From positions 1-54,769 of the IMG/VR virus record IMGVR_UViG_3300005532_000251: a DNA stretch of 54,769 bases. The stretch is one strand, 5' to 3'. Shown here piece by piece: positions 15,912 through 24,316 of this stretch; the stretch's first letter is position 1; each line of letters begins with the position of its first letter. The position numbers and the translations under genes are program-made. This DNA comes from a virus. A model generated the notes under the pieces. That model made no database searches and was not told the origin of the DNA. It worked only from the letters and a program-made list of their open reading frames with translations.

Positions 15912-16089
15912 TACCTTCGTTTCCTCCGCTATCGATGCCGCGATCAGGACCCTCGTCGAGCTGGAGGCCACGCTTTCCGTCGCCAATATCCGCAAAATCC
16001 TCCTCATCGCCGGCGTTGGCGCTGTGATTTCGTCGAAAGCCATTGATGAGCGATTATCCCGGTATTTAGCACAGCATAAGGAGCAATAG
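15898..16089 (+). CDS. Hypothetical small protein (63 aa)
   Basis: GAGGAG precedes ATG 15898, within the end of the previous gene. A single moderately hydrophobic helix (IRKILLIAGVGAVISSKAI, about 31-49) could be a membrane or oligomerisation segment. The stop is two bases before the glycosidase start. Confidence 0.5.
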   Translation: MPGDDTFVSSAIDAAIRTLVELEATLSVANIRKILLIAGVGAVISSKAIDERLSRYLAQHKEQ

Positions 16090-16091
16090 CC

Positions 16092-17165
16092 ATGACAGTC
16101 TATGGCGTCACCGTCGGCTCAAAAGGGCCGCAACTCAACCCGCAAGTCATCACAGCGATGCGGGATCTTGGTCTTACCTCGCTGCGCTTTAATCTGTCGG
16201 CCACAGTGCTGACCGATGGCCGTGGCAGCTATAACTGGGCTGTCGCTGATAACTTTGTGCAGCAGTGTAACGAAGCCGGCATCGAAGCCTACTATGTGCT
16301 CAAGGATTTGCCGGCGGCCTGGCTTGACAGTCAAGGATTACCGACGCCTGCCGGGATGCTCGCGTATGCTTCGGCGGTAGCGAGCCGCTATAACGGCAAG
16401 ACTGGACATGGCAAGATCGGCGTCCTTGAGGTCGGCAATGAGGCGTACAGCCTCAGCTCGACGTTTTACGGCGCGCAGCTCGCCGCTGCGATGAACGCAG
16501 TGTACCAGCCTATCAAGAATATCAATGCTGATCTCCTGGTTGTCCCTGGCGCGCTCTTGCAGCGCAATACGCAGACCATTGAGAATGGCACGGCGACGCT
16601 TTTACAGCAGGCTGCGCACAGCATGGATGCGCTGAATTGCCATACCTACTTCGGTATCCCTGGAAACGGCCATATCGATCCCTCAGATGGCAGTCTCCCA
16701 AATATTCCCAGCTTCCCACAGTACATCGAAGCGATGCAGGGTGTGCTGGCCCAGCACACCATAAGCCTGCCGATCTGGGTGACAGAGTTTGGCTGGGCCA
16801 CCACGGCGAACTTTGGCCGCGCATTGCGCACCGTCGTCACTCCTGAACTGCAATGGCAATATGAGAAGTATTGCTACGACCAGGCGGCAAAGCTCGGAGT
16901 TCAACGCATGTACGTCTTTACCCTCGGCTTTGCGAACCCGCCTGACGGCACATCGCTGGTCCAGGCAGGCGGCGCGAAGACGGTGGCCTACAACGGTCTC
17001 AAGGCATACATTGCCGGCCAGCCGAGTAGCGACCCACCGCCGAATAATGGGAACGACGGCGGCAATGGTGGGAACAGTGGAGGCGGATCAGGGCCAACGA
17101 GCGCGCAGATCGCGCAGGCGGTATCGCTGCTCGATGAGGCGAAGCAGTTGCTGAGTGGTTCCTAG
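16092..17165 (+). CDS. Clan GH-A type glycoside hydrolase (357 aa)
   Basis: The chain folds as a probable (beta/alpha)8 barrel. VLEVGNEAY gives the Asn116-Glu117 acid/base pair at the end of strand 4, and LPIWVTEFGW gives nucleophile Glu232 at strand 7, the hallmark of retaining clan-A enzymes (GH5/GH39-like families). LRFNL and HTYFG segments fit strands 2 and 6. A Gly/Asn-rich linker (about 313-336) leads to a short helix that may dock to another protein. There is no signal peptide, so it is either virion-borne, degrading host capsule or cell-wall glycans, or released at lysis. Family is uncertain; enzyme class is likely. Confidence 0.75.
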   Translation: MTVYGVTVGSKGPQLNPQVITAMRDLGLTSLRFNLSATVLTDGRGSYNWAVADNFVQQCNEAGIEAYYVLKDLPAAWLDSQGLPTPAGMLAYASAVASRYNGKTGHGKIGVLEVGNEAYSLSSTFYGAQLAAAMNAVYQPIKNINADLLVVPGALLQRNTQTIENGTATLLQQAAHSMDALNCHTYFGIPGNGHIDPSDGSLPNIPSFPQYIEAMQGVLAQHTISLPIWVTEFGWATTANFGRALRTVVTPELQWQYEKYCYDQAAKLGVQRMYVFTLGFANPPDGTSLVQAGGAKTVAYNGLKAYIAGQPSSDPPPNNGNDGGNGGNSGGGSGPTSAQIAQAVSLLDEAKQLLSGS

Positions 17166-18121
17166 ATCCCGAACATTTCTTCGAGTTTGTCGCCGTAGGG
17201 GTTCTCAGCGCTGTGGAGCTGCTTCATATACATGGAGGTGGTTTTGAGGTCATTGTGACCGAGGCGTTCACCGATTTCAGAGAGTGAGGCGCCGGCCTTC
17301 TCCATATTGATCGCAAACGAGTGGCGCAGAACATGACCGCGCGGATCGTCCAGATACCTGTCGCAGATATCGGAGATGGACTGTGATGAGAGCGGCCCGC
17401 CATAGTTGTTGTGCGAAAGCGAAATCCAAATCGGCGAATCATTCTCGATGGAAAGCAAGGCTTCACCATAGACGGCGTGAAGGTATTCCATGAGTGCAGT
17501 TGCAGTCTTCGGCTTCAAGACATCGTGCATCACTTTGCCGCCCTTACAGCGGGGCCATGTAACCAGGATGCGCCGCGCTGAAATTGAGAGATGTCCATAG
17601 CGCATCGCCGCCAGCTCTCCGATGCGTCGCCCGGTCGTAAATCCAACGGAAAGCAGCGCGAAGTCACGCATGCCAGCAAGAGTTCGGCGATCAATCAAGG
17701 CAAGTCGCGCTGCAATCTCCTGGCTTGTCATGGGGAGGGCCGCATGCACGCTCACGCGTGGGCGACGCTCTGCAAGGTCAATAGGGTTCACGGCGACGAT
17801 CCTCCCGGTTCTGGCATAGCGATAGAAGCTACTGAGTATCGCCAGGCGCTGATTATGCGTTGCTGGCGCAATAGCGCGGCCATCGCGGCCTATCGATGCC
17901 CATGTCTCAGCAAATCGCGCTACCAGTGTAGCATCACTGTCGAGATCGCGTCCAGCTCGTTGCAACGCGGCGCGAAACTCTCGAATGGTCCATTCATAGG
18001 CTGTCTTCGTCTTCTCACTGCCAGAACGTCGCGTTTTCGTGGCAAGCCAGGTGGTAATGCACTCTTCAAGCGCACGAAGCCGGTCTGGAACAGCCTGGAG
18101 CATCCCGGAATACTCATCCAT
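17162..18121 (-). CDS. int: Tyrosine recombinase / phage integrase (319 aa)
   Basis: The C-terminal catalytic domain shows R166 (TTGRRIGELAAMR), K193/K196 (RCKGGKVMH), H263-x-x-R266 (HVLRHSF), H289 (LGHNDLKTT) and nucleophile Y298 (SMYMK). The N-terminal SAM-like core-binding domain spans about 15-120. It integrates or resolves circular DNA at att sites. The gene is convergent with the glycosidase, overlapping it by 4 bp, and reads leftward from its own promoter. No attP could be proved nearby; a tRNA-like sequence lies 6 kb away. AGGTG precedes the ATG. Confidence 0.92.
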   Translation of the reverse strand: MDEYSGMLQAVPDRLRALEECITTWLATKTRRSGSEKTKTAYEWTIREFRAALQRAGRDLDSDATLVARFAETWASIGRDGRAIAPATHNQRLAILSSFYRYARTGRIVAVNPIDLAERRPRVSVHAALPMTSQEIAARLALIDRRTLAGMRDFALLSVGFTTGRRIGELAAMRYGHLSISARRILVTWPRCKGGKVMHDVLKPKTATALMEYLHAVYGEALLSIENDSPIWISLSHNNYGGPLSSQSISDICDRYLDDPRGHVLRHSFAINMEKAGASLSEIGERLGHNDLKTTSMYMKQLHSAENPYGDKLEEMFGI

Positions 18122-18167
18122 CTAGGCACCTGTCCCAAGTACAACTAATCACCGTTCTTCCAAGTTC

Positions 18168-18196
18168 AGCTTAATTCAACACTGTCAATGTGTCAA
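18168..18196 (-). promoter_or_regulatory. Possible integrase promoter TTGACA-17-TAAGCT
   Basis: Reading leftward, TTGACA (18191-18196) is 17 bp from a weak -10 TAAGCT (18168-18173). The predicted start is about 40 bp upstream of the integrase ATG. Confidence 0.4.
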
Positions 18197-18226
18197 GCAA
18201 GCAGGCGCCATTTTCAAGGAGATCCG

Positions 18227-18439
18227 ATGAAAACAACGCTCATCACAAAGCTCGCGACGAATGTCACCGACTTTTCGCCGGCGCAAATCGAAGCCTACAA
18301 AGCCTTCATGCTCGCCAGCTTCGCCGATACCTTCAAGATCAGCTTCGAGGTCCTTCACGAAGACGAGGAGGCCCGCGCAACAGCGCTGCTCGACCAGGTG
18401 CGCGCCGAGTTCAAAGAGCATGACGAGGCCAGCCAATGA
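18227..18439 (+). CDS. Hypothetical protein (70 aa)
   Basis: AAGGAGATCC precedes ATG 18227. It is an acidic alpha/beta miniprotein (FSPAQIEAYKAFMLASFADTF, KISFEVLHEDEEARATALLDQV). It overlaps the next gene by ATGA, heading a four-gene coupled run transcribed divergently from the integrase. Confidence 0.55.
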   Translation: MKTTLITKLATNVTDFSPAQIEAYKAFMLASFADTFKISFEVLHEDEEARATALLDQVRAEFKEHDEASQ

Positions 18440-18618
18440 AGACGAGGATGACGCACAGGATCGTCGTGTCAACCGACATGTCAACCTGGAGCTATGAACA
18501 GATCGCCGAATATCAGCGCCGATGGAAAGAGATCATCAAGGATCTCGATTATGACGTAGAGGTCACGACGACTATCGAAGAGCATACGCCTGCGCTGCGT
18601 GCGGAGGATGAGCTATGA
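18436..18618 (+). CDS. Hypothetical protein (60 aa)
   Basis: ATGA overlaps on both sides show tight coupling. The product (IVVSTDMSTWSYEQIAEYQRRWKEII, YDVEVTTTIEE) resembles its upstream neighbour in plan, strand plus helix with acidic end, and the two may be diverged duplicates. Function unknown. Confidence 0.55.
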   Translation: MKTRMTHRIVVSTDMSTWSYEQIAEYQRRWKEIIKDLDYDVEVTTTIEEHTPALRAEDEL

Positions 18619-19127
18619 ATGCCGAGACCTCCTCTGATCTCAATGGGAATAAATCTAACGTCAAAACCGAAACGATGCCGCCGAAAATACTGATTACGCC
18701 GCGCAAACACGATGCGCCCGTTGTCCTGAACCGCGCACAGCGCCGCGCGCTCGCGAAGTACATTCGAGGCCGCGCCGCGCCGATGCGCAGATTACAGCGA
18801 GAGACCCGTGCGCAGACGACGTGCCAGCGCTGCGGCAAGATTGTCATTCTGGCAGCACAGACGCTGTTTGAAGTCGGCCTCAAGGACCGCATCGAGCGCT
18901 GTCAGTGCCCGGCAGCAGATCGGCATGCCTGCGCGATGTGTGGCGCTGTTTTCATGGCGTCACCGAAAGAATATCGCCGAACCAATGTGTGTGCACAGTG
19001 CGCTGAGCAGATCCGCGTACAGCGAGAACGCGAGGCGAAGAGCACAAGCGCTGCGCAAGAACGTTGGTATGCGCAGCGCTTGTGGGACGATGAGCAGCAC
19101 CGGCTTGCGCAGGAGAACAGGCAGTGA
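18615..19127 (+). CDS. Zinc-ribbon protein (170 aa)
   Basis: Three Cys pairs are visible: TCQRCG (about 69-74), CAMCG (about 106-110) and CAQCA (about 126-130), with a further C-Q-C near 97-99. This suggests two zinc ribbons. The N-terminus (about 37-66) is basic and helical and the C-terminus is a long charged helix. Such proteins often bind nucleic acid or are small phage regulators. Overlaps both neighbours. Confidence 0.65.
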   Translation: MNAETSSDLNGNKSNVKTETMPPKILITPRKHDAPVVLNRAQRRALAKYIRGRAAPMRRLQRETRAQTTCQRCGKIVILAAQTLFEVGLKDRIERCQCPAADRHACAMCGAVFMASPKEYRRTNVCAQCAEQIRVQREREAKSTSAAQERWYAQRLWDDEQHRLAQENRQ

Positions 19128-19519
19128 AGTACCGCGATCCTGTGACCGACGATGAGCTGTCGCGCGGCGAGTACATATCGTGGATGGTGCAATCGATCAT
19201 ACGGCGCTGGACCTTCCTCGGCGTCGTGACGCTGCTTACGCTCCTCGCCTGGTCAACGGTGTTCTGGCTGTCGCAGAGCGGCGCGGTGCTCACCTGGTGG
19301 AATCTGTGCGCGTCGTACCTCGCCATTGTGATCGAGTCTATCGTCGGCCTGGCGATGTTCGGCCAGACCAGGCGCGACGCCGTTATTTTGCGCCGCATTG
19401 CAAGAATGGATAACGTCAACGCAGCGCAGCTCGATAAGCTGGTCGCGCTGGAGGCCGCAACTTCGCAGCAGACCGCGATGCTCGTTGCGCTCTTAGAGAA
19501 GCATGAAGCGCAGGGATAA
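19124..19519 (+). CDS. Two-helix membrane protein with coiled-coil tail (131 aa)
   Basis: The start is GTG overlapping the previous TGA, with AGGAG upstream. Two hydrophobic segments (about 29-52 and 60-80) are followed by a charged helical tail (RRDAVILRRIARMDNVNAAQLDKLVALEAAT) with heptad-like spacing. Superinfection-exclusion or envelope-associated proteins have this plan, but nothing proves it. Confidence 0.6.
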   Translation: MKYRDPVTDDELSRGEYISWMVQSIIRRWTFLGVVTLLTLLAWSTVFWLSQSGAVLTWWNLCASYLAIVIESIVGLAMFGQTRRDAVILRRIARMDNVNAAQLDKLVALEAATSQQTAMLVALLEKHEAQG

Positions 19520-19590
19520 GCGCGGAGAGGCTGCGCTATTCAAGGAAAGACGCTGATTCTTTATTAGCGACGTGGCTTATTAAAGACTCG

Positions 19591-19908
19591 TTAAGATTCG
19601 AGGCTGGCAAGGTAGAGGGCGAGTTCCTGATAAATGGCATTGATATCGAGGTATGAGAGCGCTTCTGGATTGGTGATAGTGGTATCAATGCGCGCCGTAA
19701 AGCCGCACGGGAGAGGCATGAATTGCGCTGTCACGATGACTCCGAGATCTGGATAGTGCTCATCGAACCATCTCTGGATAACGCGAATGCGAATCGGCAG
19801 CCCTGCTTCGAGAACCTCGCGTGCACGCCGATACGCCTGTCGATATTCATGCTCATCGGTGAGGGCCTCGCCCGCCCGCGCGACTTGCAGCGCCTGCTCC
19901 TCGCTCAT
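19591..19908 (-). CDS. Hypothetical protein (105 aa)
   Basis: AAGGGAG precedes the leftward ATG. The N-terminal half is a charged helix (EEQALQVARAGEALTDEHEYRQAYRRAREVLEA) and the C-terminal half is beta-rich (LGVIVTAQFMPLPCGFTARIDTTI). It is a lone antisense gene between two rightward operons, a typical moron position. Unrecognised. Confidence 0.6.
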   Translation of the reverse strand: MSEEQALQVARAGEALTDEHEYRQAYRRAREVLEAGLPIRIRVIQRWFDEHYPDLGVIVTAQFMPLPCGFTARIDTTITNPEALSYLDINAIYQELALYLASLES

Positions 19909-19977
19909 TCGCCGACTCCCTTGTAATCTTTGTGGTTATATTATCACATCCTTTTTAACAGCACCGGAGGACGCCGC

Positions 19978-21021
19978 ATGCCAGGCCCGCTCATCGTCCC
20001 CGTCACCACTATTTCAAAGATCAGGCCGCACAGTAACGCCGATTCCCTCGAAATCGCTGAGGTCTTGGGATGGCAGTGTGTCGTGCAGAAGGATCGCTAT
20101 AACGTCGGCGACAAAGTGGTCTATTTCCCTCCTGATACGATGCTCCCCAAAGACAAGAGCGACTCCTGGGGTATCACGCAGTATCTCGATAAGCAGCGTA
20201 TCAAAGCGACGCGACTGCGCGGCGAACCATCGTTCGGCCTGGTCATGCCGTGCGAGGATGAATCATGGCAGATCGGTGAGAACGTCGCCGAGTATTACGG
20301 CGCGACGAAGTGGGAGCCACCGACACGCGAGGCCGCCTGGGCGAAGGCGATGCGAGGGCAGGGAAAGTTCGTCGCCAACCCTGATGCACTCCCTGGTAAT
20401 CCGCTCTTCCCTGAGTACACGCACATTCAGAACCTGCGCCACTTCCCTGATCTCTTCGGCGCCGACGAGCTGGTCGTCGTCACTGAGAAGCTGCACGGCA
20501 CCAATTCGCGGATCGGCATCATCAACGGCGAATGGATGGCAGGATCGCACCGGGTGCGCCGTGGCGAAGGTGACGCGCTCTACTGGTCGCCACGAAAACA
20601 GCGAGGTGTCGAGGCGCTGCTTACAGCGCTAGCTTCGTATCACCGCCAGGTCGTGCTCTACGGCGAAATTCTGGGCAGTGATGTGCAGAGCTTAGATTAC
20701 GGCTATGCGGGCCACGCTGGCTACAGAGCATTCGATCTCATGATCGATGGCCGCTATGTCGAGTTCGATGTCTTCCGCATGCTCTGTGTGCGCTACGATG
20801 TTGCGATGGTGCCGATGCTCTCCTATGGCTATCCCTTCAACCTCGATGAGATCCGCATGGAGGCCAGCGGCAAAACGGCACTCGGCTCGAATCATCTTCG
20901 CGAAGGCGTCGTGGTGAAGCCGCTCATTGAGCGCACGGATCCACGCATTGGGCGCGCCATTGCCAAGTACGTCAGCGATGATTTTCTGCTCGCGAAGCAC
21001 AGCGATTTTGCGGAGGTGTGA
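19978..21021 (+). CDS. RNA ligase, DRB0094 (Rnl5-like) family (347 aa)
   Basis: CGGAGG precedes ATG 19978. The N-terminal ~105 residues fit an OB-fold domain (TISKIRPHSNADSLEIAEVLGWQCVVQK, GDKVVYFPPDT, RLRGEPSFGLVMP). The nucleotidyltransferase domain follows: motif I VTEKLHGTNSRIG with adenylated Lys171, motif III-like LYGEILG, motif IV REGVVVKPL and motif V AIAKYVSDDF. This N-OB plus ligase order is that of Deinococcus DRB0094. Such ligases seal nicked RNA with a 3'-OH/5'-P. In a phage this suggests repair of tRNA or other RNA cut by host defence nucleases. Confidence 0.88.
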   Translation: MPGPLIVPVTTISKIRPHSNADSLEIAEVLGWQCVVQKDRYNVGDKVVYFPPDTMLPKDKSDSWGITQYLDKQRIKATRLRGEPSFGLVMPCEDESWQIGENVAEYYGATKWEPPTREAAWAKAMRGQGKFVANPDALPGNPLFPEYTHIQNLRHFPDLFGADELVVVTEKLHGTNSRIGIINGEWMAGSHRVRRGEGDALYWSPRKQRGVEALLTALASYHRQVVLYGEILGSDVQSLDYGYAGHAGYRAFDLMIDGRYVEFDVFRMLCVRYDVAMVPMLSYGYPFNLDEIRMEASGKTALGSNHLREGVVVKPLIERTDPRIGRAIAKYVSDDFLLAKHSDFAEV

Positions 21022-21065
21022 TGCTGGCGCCGCGTACTTCTCGGCACACGACGCCGCTACTCTGC

Positions 21066-21107
21066 CTACGCATGGCAGGCGAGCTATGCGTAGTATACTC
21101 TACGCAT
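21066..21107. promoter_or_regulatory. Triple CTACGCAT operator surrounding a TATACT -10
   Basis: CTACGCAT (21066-21073), ATGCGTAG (21086-21093) and CTACGCAT (21100-21107) make two overlapping palindromes. TATACT sits exactly in the centre of the second (21094-21099). No good -35 is seen, so activator dependence is possible. The gene's ATG at 21106 begins about where transcription should. Confidence 0.6.
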
Positions 21108-21504
21108 GAATGCTCTTGATGAACTGCTCGGTAAGTACTGCGATCCCGTTGCGCTGCATAAGCGCCAGTGGAAATCCGATGAGGTATGTAAAGCCGTCTG
21201 CGCGCTTTCTCTCGTCGTTCGCCATTATTTCTTCGGCTATTGCGACATCGCCATTGTCGCAGCGTCCCTCTTAGAGCAAAGCGAACCATTGGAGGCCCTT
21301 GACGCCTTTGCCCTGCCCGTGAAGAAAATGCAGGCACTCGCACACGTTGCCTATCGGCACTACGACGAAGCGCTGTGCATCCTCGATCCACTGCGCGCCG
21401 TGCATGCCGATGATCGCTTTATCACCGGGCTGCACAGCATATGTATGGAGCGACAGCCTGCGCGGCGCAGGCAAGGGCAACGTAGAGGCGGCGGGCCGAA
21501 GTAG
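21106..21504 (+). CDS. Hypothetical helical protein, possibly leaderless (132 aa)
   Basis: ATG 21106 lies 7 bases after a TATACT -10 and inside an operator half-site, so the mRNA may lack a leader. The helical body has hydrophobic segments (VCALSLVVRHYFFGYCDIAIVAASLLEQ) and TPR-like helix pairs (EALDAFALPVKKMQALAHVAYRHYDEALCIL). The tail is basic (RQPARRRQGQRRGGG). Function unknown. Confidence 0.55.
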   Translation: MNALDELLGKYCDPVALHKRQWKSDEVCKAVCALSLVVRHYFFGYCDIAIVAASLLEQSEPLEALDAFALPVKKMQALAHVAYRHYDEALCILDPLRAVHADDRFITGLHSICMERQPARRRQGQRRGGGPK

Positions 21505-21523
21505 CCGGGAGGGCGGTGATGTC

Positions 21524-21853
21524 TCATGGCTGCACCCAGGCGAGCGCTTCTTTCAACGTCTTCATCATTGCCTGTTCCTCGTCGGTCAGTGCAAGGTCGT
21601 CATCACCCAGGTAAGACGACAGATATGCAAAGGCAAGCCTGGTTGCCTCCTCGAACCTTTTGAGGCGCGTCGTTTGAGCGCTGCGCCAAATCGAGCGCTT
21701 TATCCAGTGTTGCCCTGCCTGACGCCGATCTGGCGTGATCTTATCGCATTCACGGCAAATCACCCAATCGCCAGGCCGTATGCTGTCTGCAACGTCTGCC
21801 TCTGCAACATCACGCTCACAGACAATGCAGATCATGAATAGCTCTTTGCTCAT
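21524..21853 (-). CDS. Small zinc-binding protein (109 aa)
   Basis: The leftward ATG at 21853 follows GAGGGG; the frame continues further upstream but without supporting signals. Residues about 9-36 contain CIVC and CREC separated by 21 residues (VICRECDKITPD), a four-cysteine zinc knuckle. The remainder is helical with an acidic C-terminus. It lies antisense, convergent with the gene ending at 21504, 47 bp from the portal start. Confidence 0.6.
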   Translation of the reverse strand: MSKELFMICIVCERDVAEADVADSIRPGDWVICRECDKITPDRRQAGQHWIKRSIWRSAQTTRLKRFEEATRLAFAYLSSYLGDDDLALTDEEQAMMKTLKEALAWVQP

Positions 21854-21899
21854 GCCGCCCCTCGCTATTTTCCCCTGATTATTCCACGAAAGCCCCTCT

Positions 21900-24263
21900 A
21901 TGTCACGCCGATCTCGACGACAACCAAAGATCAGCCCTGCGCAGATTGACCGCCTCATTGACGCCGCAATCGAGCGCCGCATTGCGTCGATGATGGGGCC
22001 GCCCGCTGTACCGCGCAACCCACGCCAGGAGGCATTGTGGAGCCAAATGGTCGCGCAACAGGCGCCGGCGAAGCAAGGCACGCCGATGTTCCCACCCGGC
22101 GCGCCGCTTGCGCCTCAACCTGGCATGGCATTGCCACAAGGGCCTCGCCAGTTCGTCTATCCCGTCGGCTACAATATCTATTCGCAGCCGCGCAGTACCG
22201 AAGCGACGAGCTTCGAGACGCTGCGCAACCTCGCTGCGCTCTATGATGGCATTCAACTCTGCGAGCAAGTATGGCTCGACACCGTAGCAAAGCTCAATCT
22301 CGTCATCAAGCCACGCGATGAGATCATTAACGAGCAGGGCAAGAGCGCCGCAACGCAGAAGTACGCTGACAGAATCAGGAAATACAGCGACTTCTTCGCC
22401 ATGCCAGATCGCGGCAATGGCTATGATTTGAAGTCGTGGCTGCGCGCAGCAGTCAGAGATCAGCTTCAAATCGATGCCGTTGCGATCTATATGCGGCGGA
22501 ATCGAGGCGGCGGGCTGTACTCAATGGAGCTGGTCGATGGGAGCACAGTGAAACCCCTGATCGATCCCAGAGGCCGCAGGCCCTCGCCGCCATTCCCTGC
22601 CTATCAGCAATTCGTCTATGGCGTCCCTGCCGGCTGGTATTCCAGCGATGAGATGCTCTATCAGCGCGAAACAACGCGCACAGAGAGCGTCTTCGGCCTC
22701 AGCCGCGTTGAGCGTATCATTCTCAGAGTCAACCAGGCGCTGCGCAAAGAGAATAGAGATCTTTCGCACTACACTGAGGGCAATGTACCGCCTGGCCTCT
22801 TAGAGCCGCCGGATGATGGCTCGCAATGGACGCCAGAGCAGCTCGCTGCCTATCAAATGCTCTGGGATGCGCTGCTCGCAGGGAACGACCAGGCGAGATC
22901 GCGCGTCAAGGTCGTGCAGCCAGGCTCAAAGTATACGCCGCTTTCCGAAGAGATCCCGACGACAGACTTCGACAGATTTTTGTTCAATGTGACCTGCGCG
23001 TGCTACAGCATGACGATGGCCGATCTCGGCTTCACTGAGACGGTCAACAAGTCGAGCGGTGAGAGCCAGGAAAACGTCTTTTATCGTCGCGCGGTGCAGC
23101 CCTTGATGGATCGCTATGCGACGCTGTTCACGCAGGTCCTGCGAGAATACTTCGGCGAAAATGACCTCGTTGTCTCATGGAGCGGCTTTGAAGAGTCGGA
23201 AGACTTCAACGCAATGGCAGCGTCCTACGTCGCGCTCACTGGCGCCGGCATTACATCGCCAACGGTGGCTGCACGGCAACTCAATATTCCCTGGACCGGC
23301 CCTGAGATCCCCAATTACGTCCTCACCAAAGATGGCCCTGTCTTCTTAGAGGACGCTGCCGATCCGCAGGTACGCAAAGCTGCCAATGACGCAAAGCTCG
23401 CCGGCTTGCAATTCACACAGCAGAATCCAGGTGGGCCACCGAAAGAGCAGCCAGGCGATGATGAGCAGGGGGACGACCAGGCGCCACCCAAAAAGGCAAC
23501 GGAAAGCAACGGAAAGCAACGCGCTCAAAGCAAACCGAAGCAACCATCATCTGCTCCAGATAGCGAAGATGATGCGGAGGGCGACAATGCGCAGCGTATA
23601 GAGCGCAGCGACGCCTGGCGCCGCCCATCGCAGCAGCAGATTACGCTGGAGGTGCAGCTTGCGCAGGCGATCCGCGACTTCATCGACCAGACGAAGCTCA
23701 GCAGCGATGGCGCGCAGATGCCCGATGAGCAGGCGCAAGAAACATTGCTCGACATTGTGAGCACATTGTTAGAAGATGCTGTGCATGAAGGCCGGCGAAT
23801 CGCAACCGGCATCGATGAGCGCGGCTTGATCTCCGCCGCCAAAAACGTCGCAGGTAGAGCGGTGCAAGCAGTCTCCGGCATCATGACGCAGCTCCACGAC
23901 AAAGCACAGCAGATTATCGATGCCATCTTCCATAGCGGAGAAATCAGCGATCCCGATGGCGCGCTCGACGAGGCCCAAGATCAGCTCGACTTGTGGCGCA
24001 TGCAGTATGCAGTAATGGTCGCGGAGACTGAGATCCACGCCGCCGTTGAAAGCGCAGTCCTCGATGAACTGCGAGCGCAGGGTGTGACGAAGATTGCTTG
24101 GGTGACGGACGGAGATCCCTGCGAGGTCTGTGTGAAGAATGCTGCTGCGTCGCCGCTGCCCATTGATGCGAAGTGGCCGTCAGGGGATACAGCGCCGCCA
24201 GCGCATCCTCGCTGTCGCTGCACAGTCACGCCGGCGGCATTGAGAGCAGGGGACGGGACTTGA
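21900..24263 (+). CDS. Portal protein fused to MuF-like minor head domain (787 aa)
   Basis: Residues 1-100 are a Pro-rich, disordered leader. Residues about 100-500 have the portal core (LRNLAALYDGIQLCEQVW, GSTVKPLIDPRGR, GLSRVERIILRVNQALRKE, TTDFDRFLFNVTCACYSM). A long polar linker (about 505-570) leads to a C-terminal domain ending AWVTDGDPCEVCVKNA and PPAHPRCRCTVTP, the Cys/His signature of Mu F/SPP1 gp7-type minor head proteins, normally a separate gene. The portal dodecamer is the DNA entry vertex and MuF domains sit inside the head and may be ejected. Only a weak ribosome site precedes the ATG. Confidence 0.88.
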   Translation: MSRRSRRQPKISPAQIDRLIDAAIERRIASMMGPPAVPRNPRQEALWSQMVAQQAPAKQGTPMFPPGAPLAPQPGMALPQGPRQFVYPVGYNIYSQPRSTEATSFETLRNLAALYDGIQLCEQVWLDTVAKLNLVIKPRDEIINEQGKSAATQKYADRIRKYSDFFAMPDRGNGYDLKSWLRAAVRDQLQIDAVAIYMRRNRGGGLYSMELVDGSTVKPLIDPRGRRPSPPFPAYQQFVYGVPAGWYSSDEMLYQRETTRTESVFGLSRVERIILRVNQALRKENRDLSHYTEGNVPPGLLEPPDDGSQWTPEQLAAYQMLWDALLAGNDQARSRVKVVQPGSKYTPLSEEIPTTDFDRFLFNVTCACYSMTMADLGFTETVNKSSGESQENVFYRRAVQPLMDRYATLFTQVLREYFGENDLVVSWSGFEESEDFNAMAASYVALTGAGITSPTVAARQLNIPWTGPEIPNYVLTKDGPVFLEDAADPQVRKAANDAKLAGLQFTQQNPGGPPKEQPGDDEQGDDQAPPKKATESNGKQRAQSKPKQPSSAPDSEDDAEGDNAQRIERSDAWRRPSQQQITLEVQLAQAIRDFIDQTKLSSDGAQMPDEQAQETLLDIVSTLLEDAVHEGRRIATGIDERGLISAAKNVAGRAVQAVSGIMTQLHDKAQQIIDAIFHSGEISDPDGALDEAQDQLDLWRMQYAVMVAETEIHAAVESAVLDELRAQGVTKIAWVTDGDPCEVCVKNAAASPLPIDAKWPSGDTAPPAHPRCRCTVTPAALRAGDGT

Positions 24264-24316
24264 ACCCGCGTTCCCGAGCTGGGATGCCCGATATCCTGCC
24301 ATTGAACGACACTGGC
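24245..24316 (-). tRNA. tRNA-Gly(CCC)-like element, probably degenerate
   Basis: Leftward, a tRNA outline is visible: GTTC/GGAT D-stem around AATGGCA, T-arm GCGGG-TTCAAGT-CCCGT, U73, G1-C72 and C2-G71, and an anticodon region ATCCCA that could present CCC. The acceptor stem pairs at only four of seven positions and the anticodon stem needs a six-base loop or mismatches. No CCA is encoded. It overlaps the last 19 bases of the portal gene on the other strand. A decayed tRNA or a tRNA-derived attachment sequence is more likely than a working tRNA. Confidence 0.45.

Noticed and set aside
17162-18226. An attP core next to the integrase.
   Set aside because: No direct repeats or tRNA-end sequence could be recognised around the gene; host sequence would be needed.
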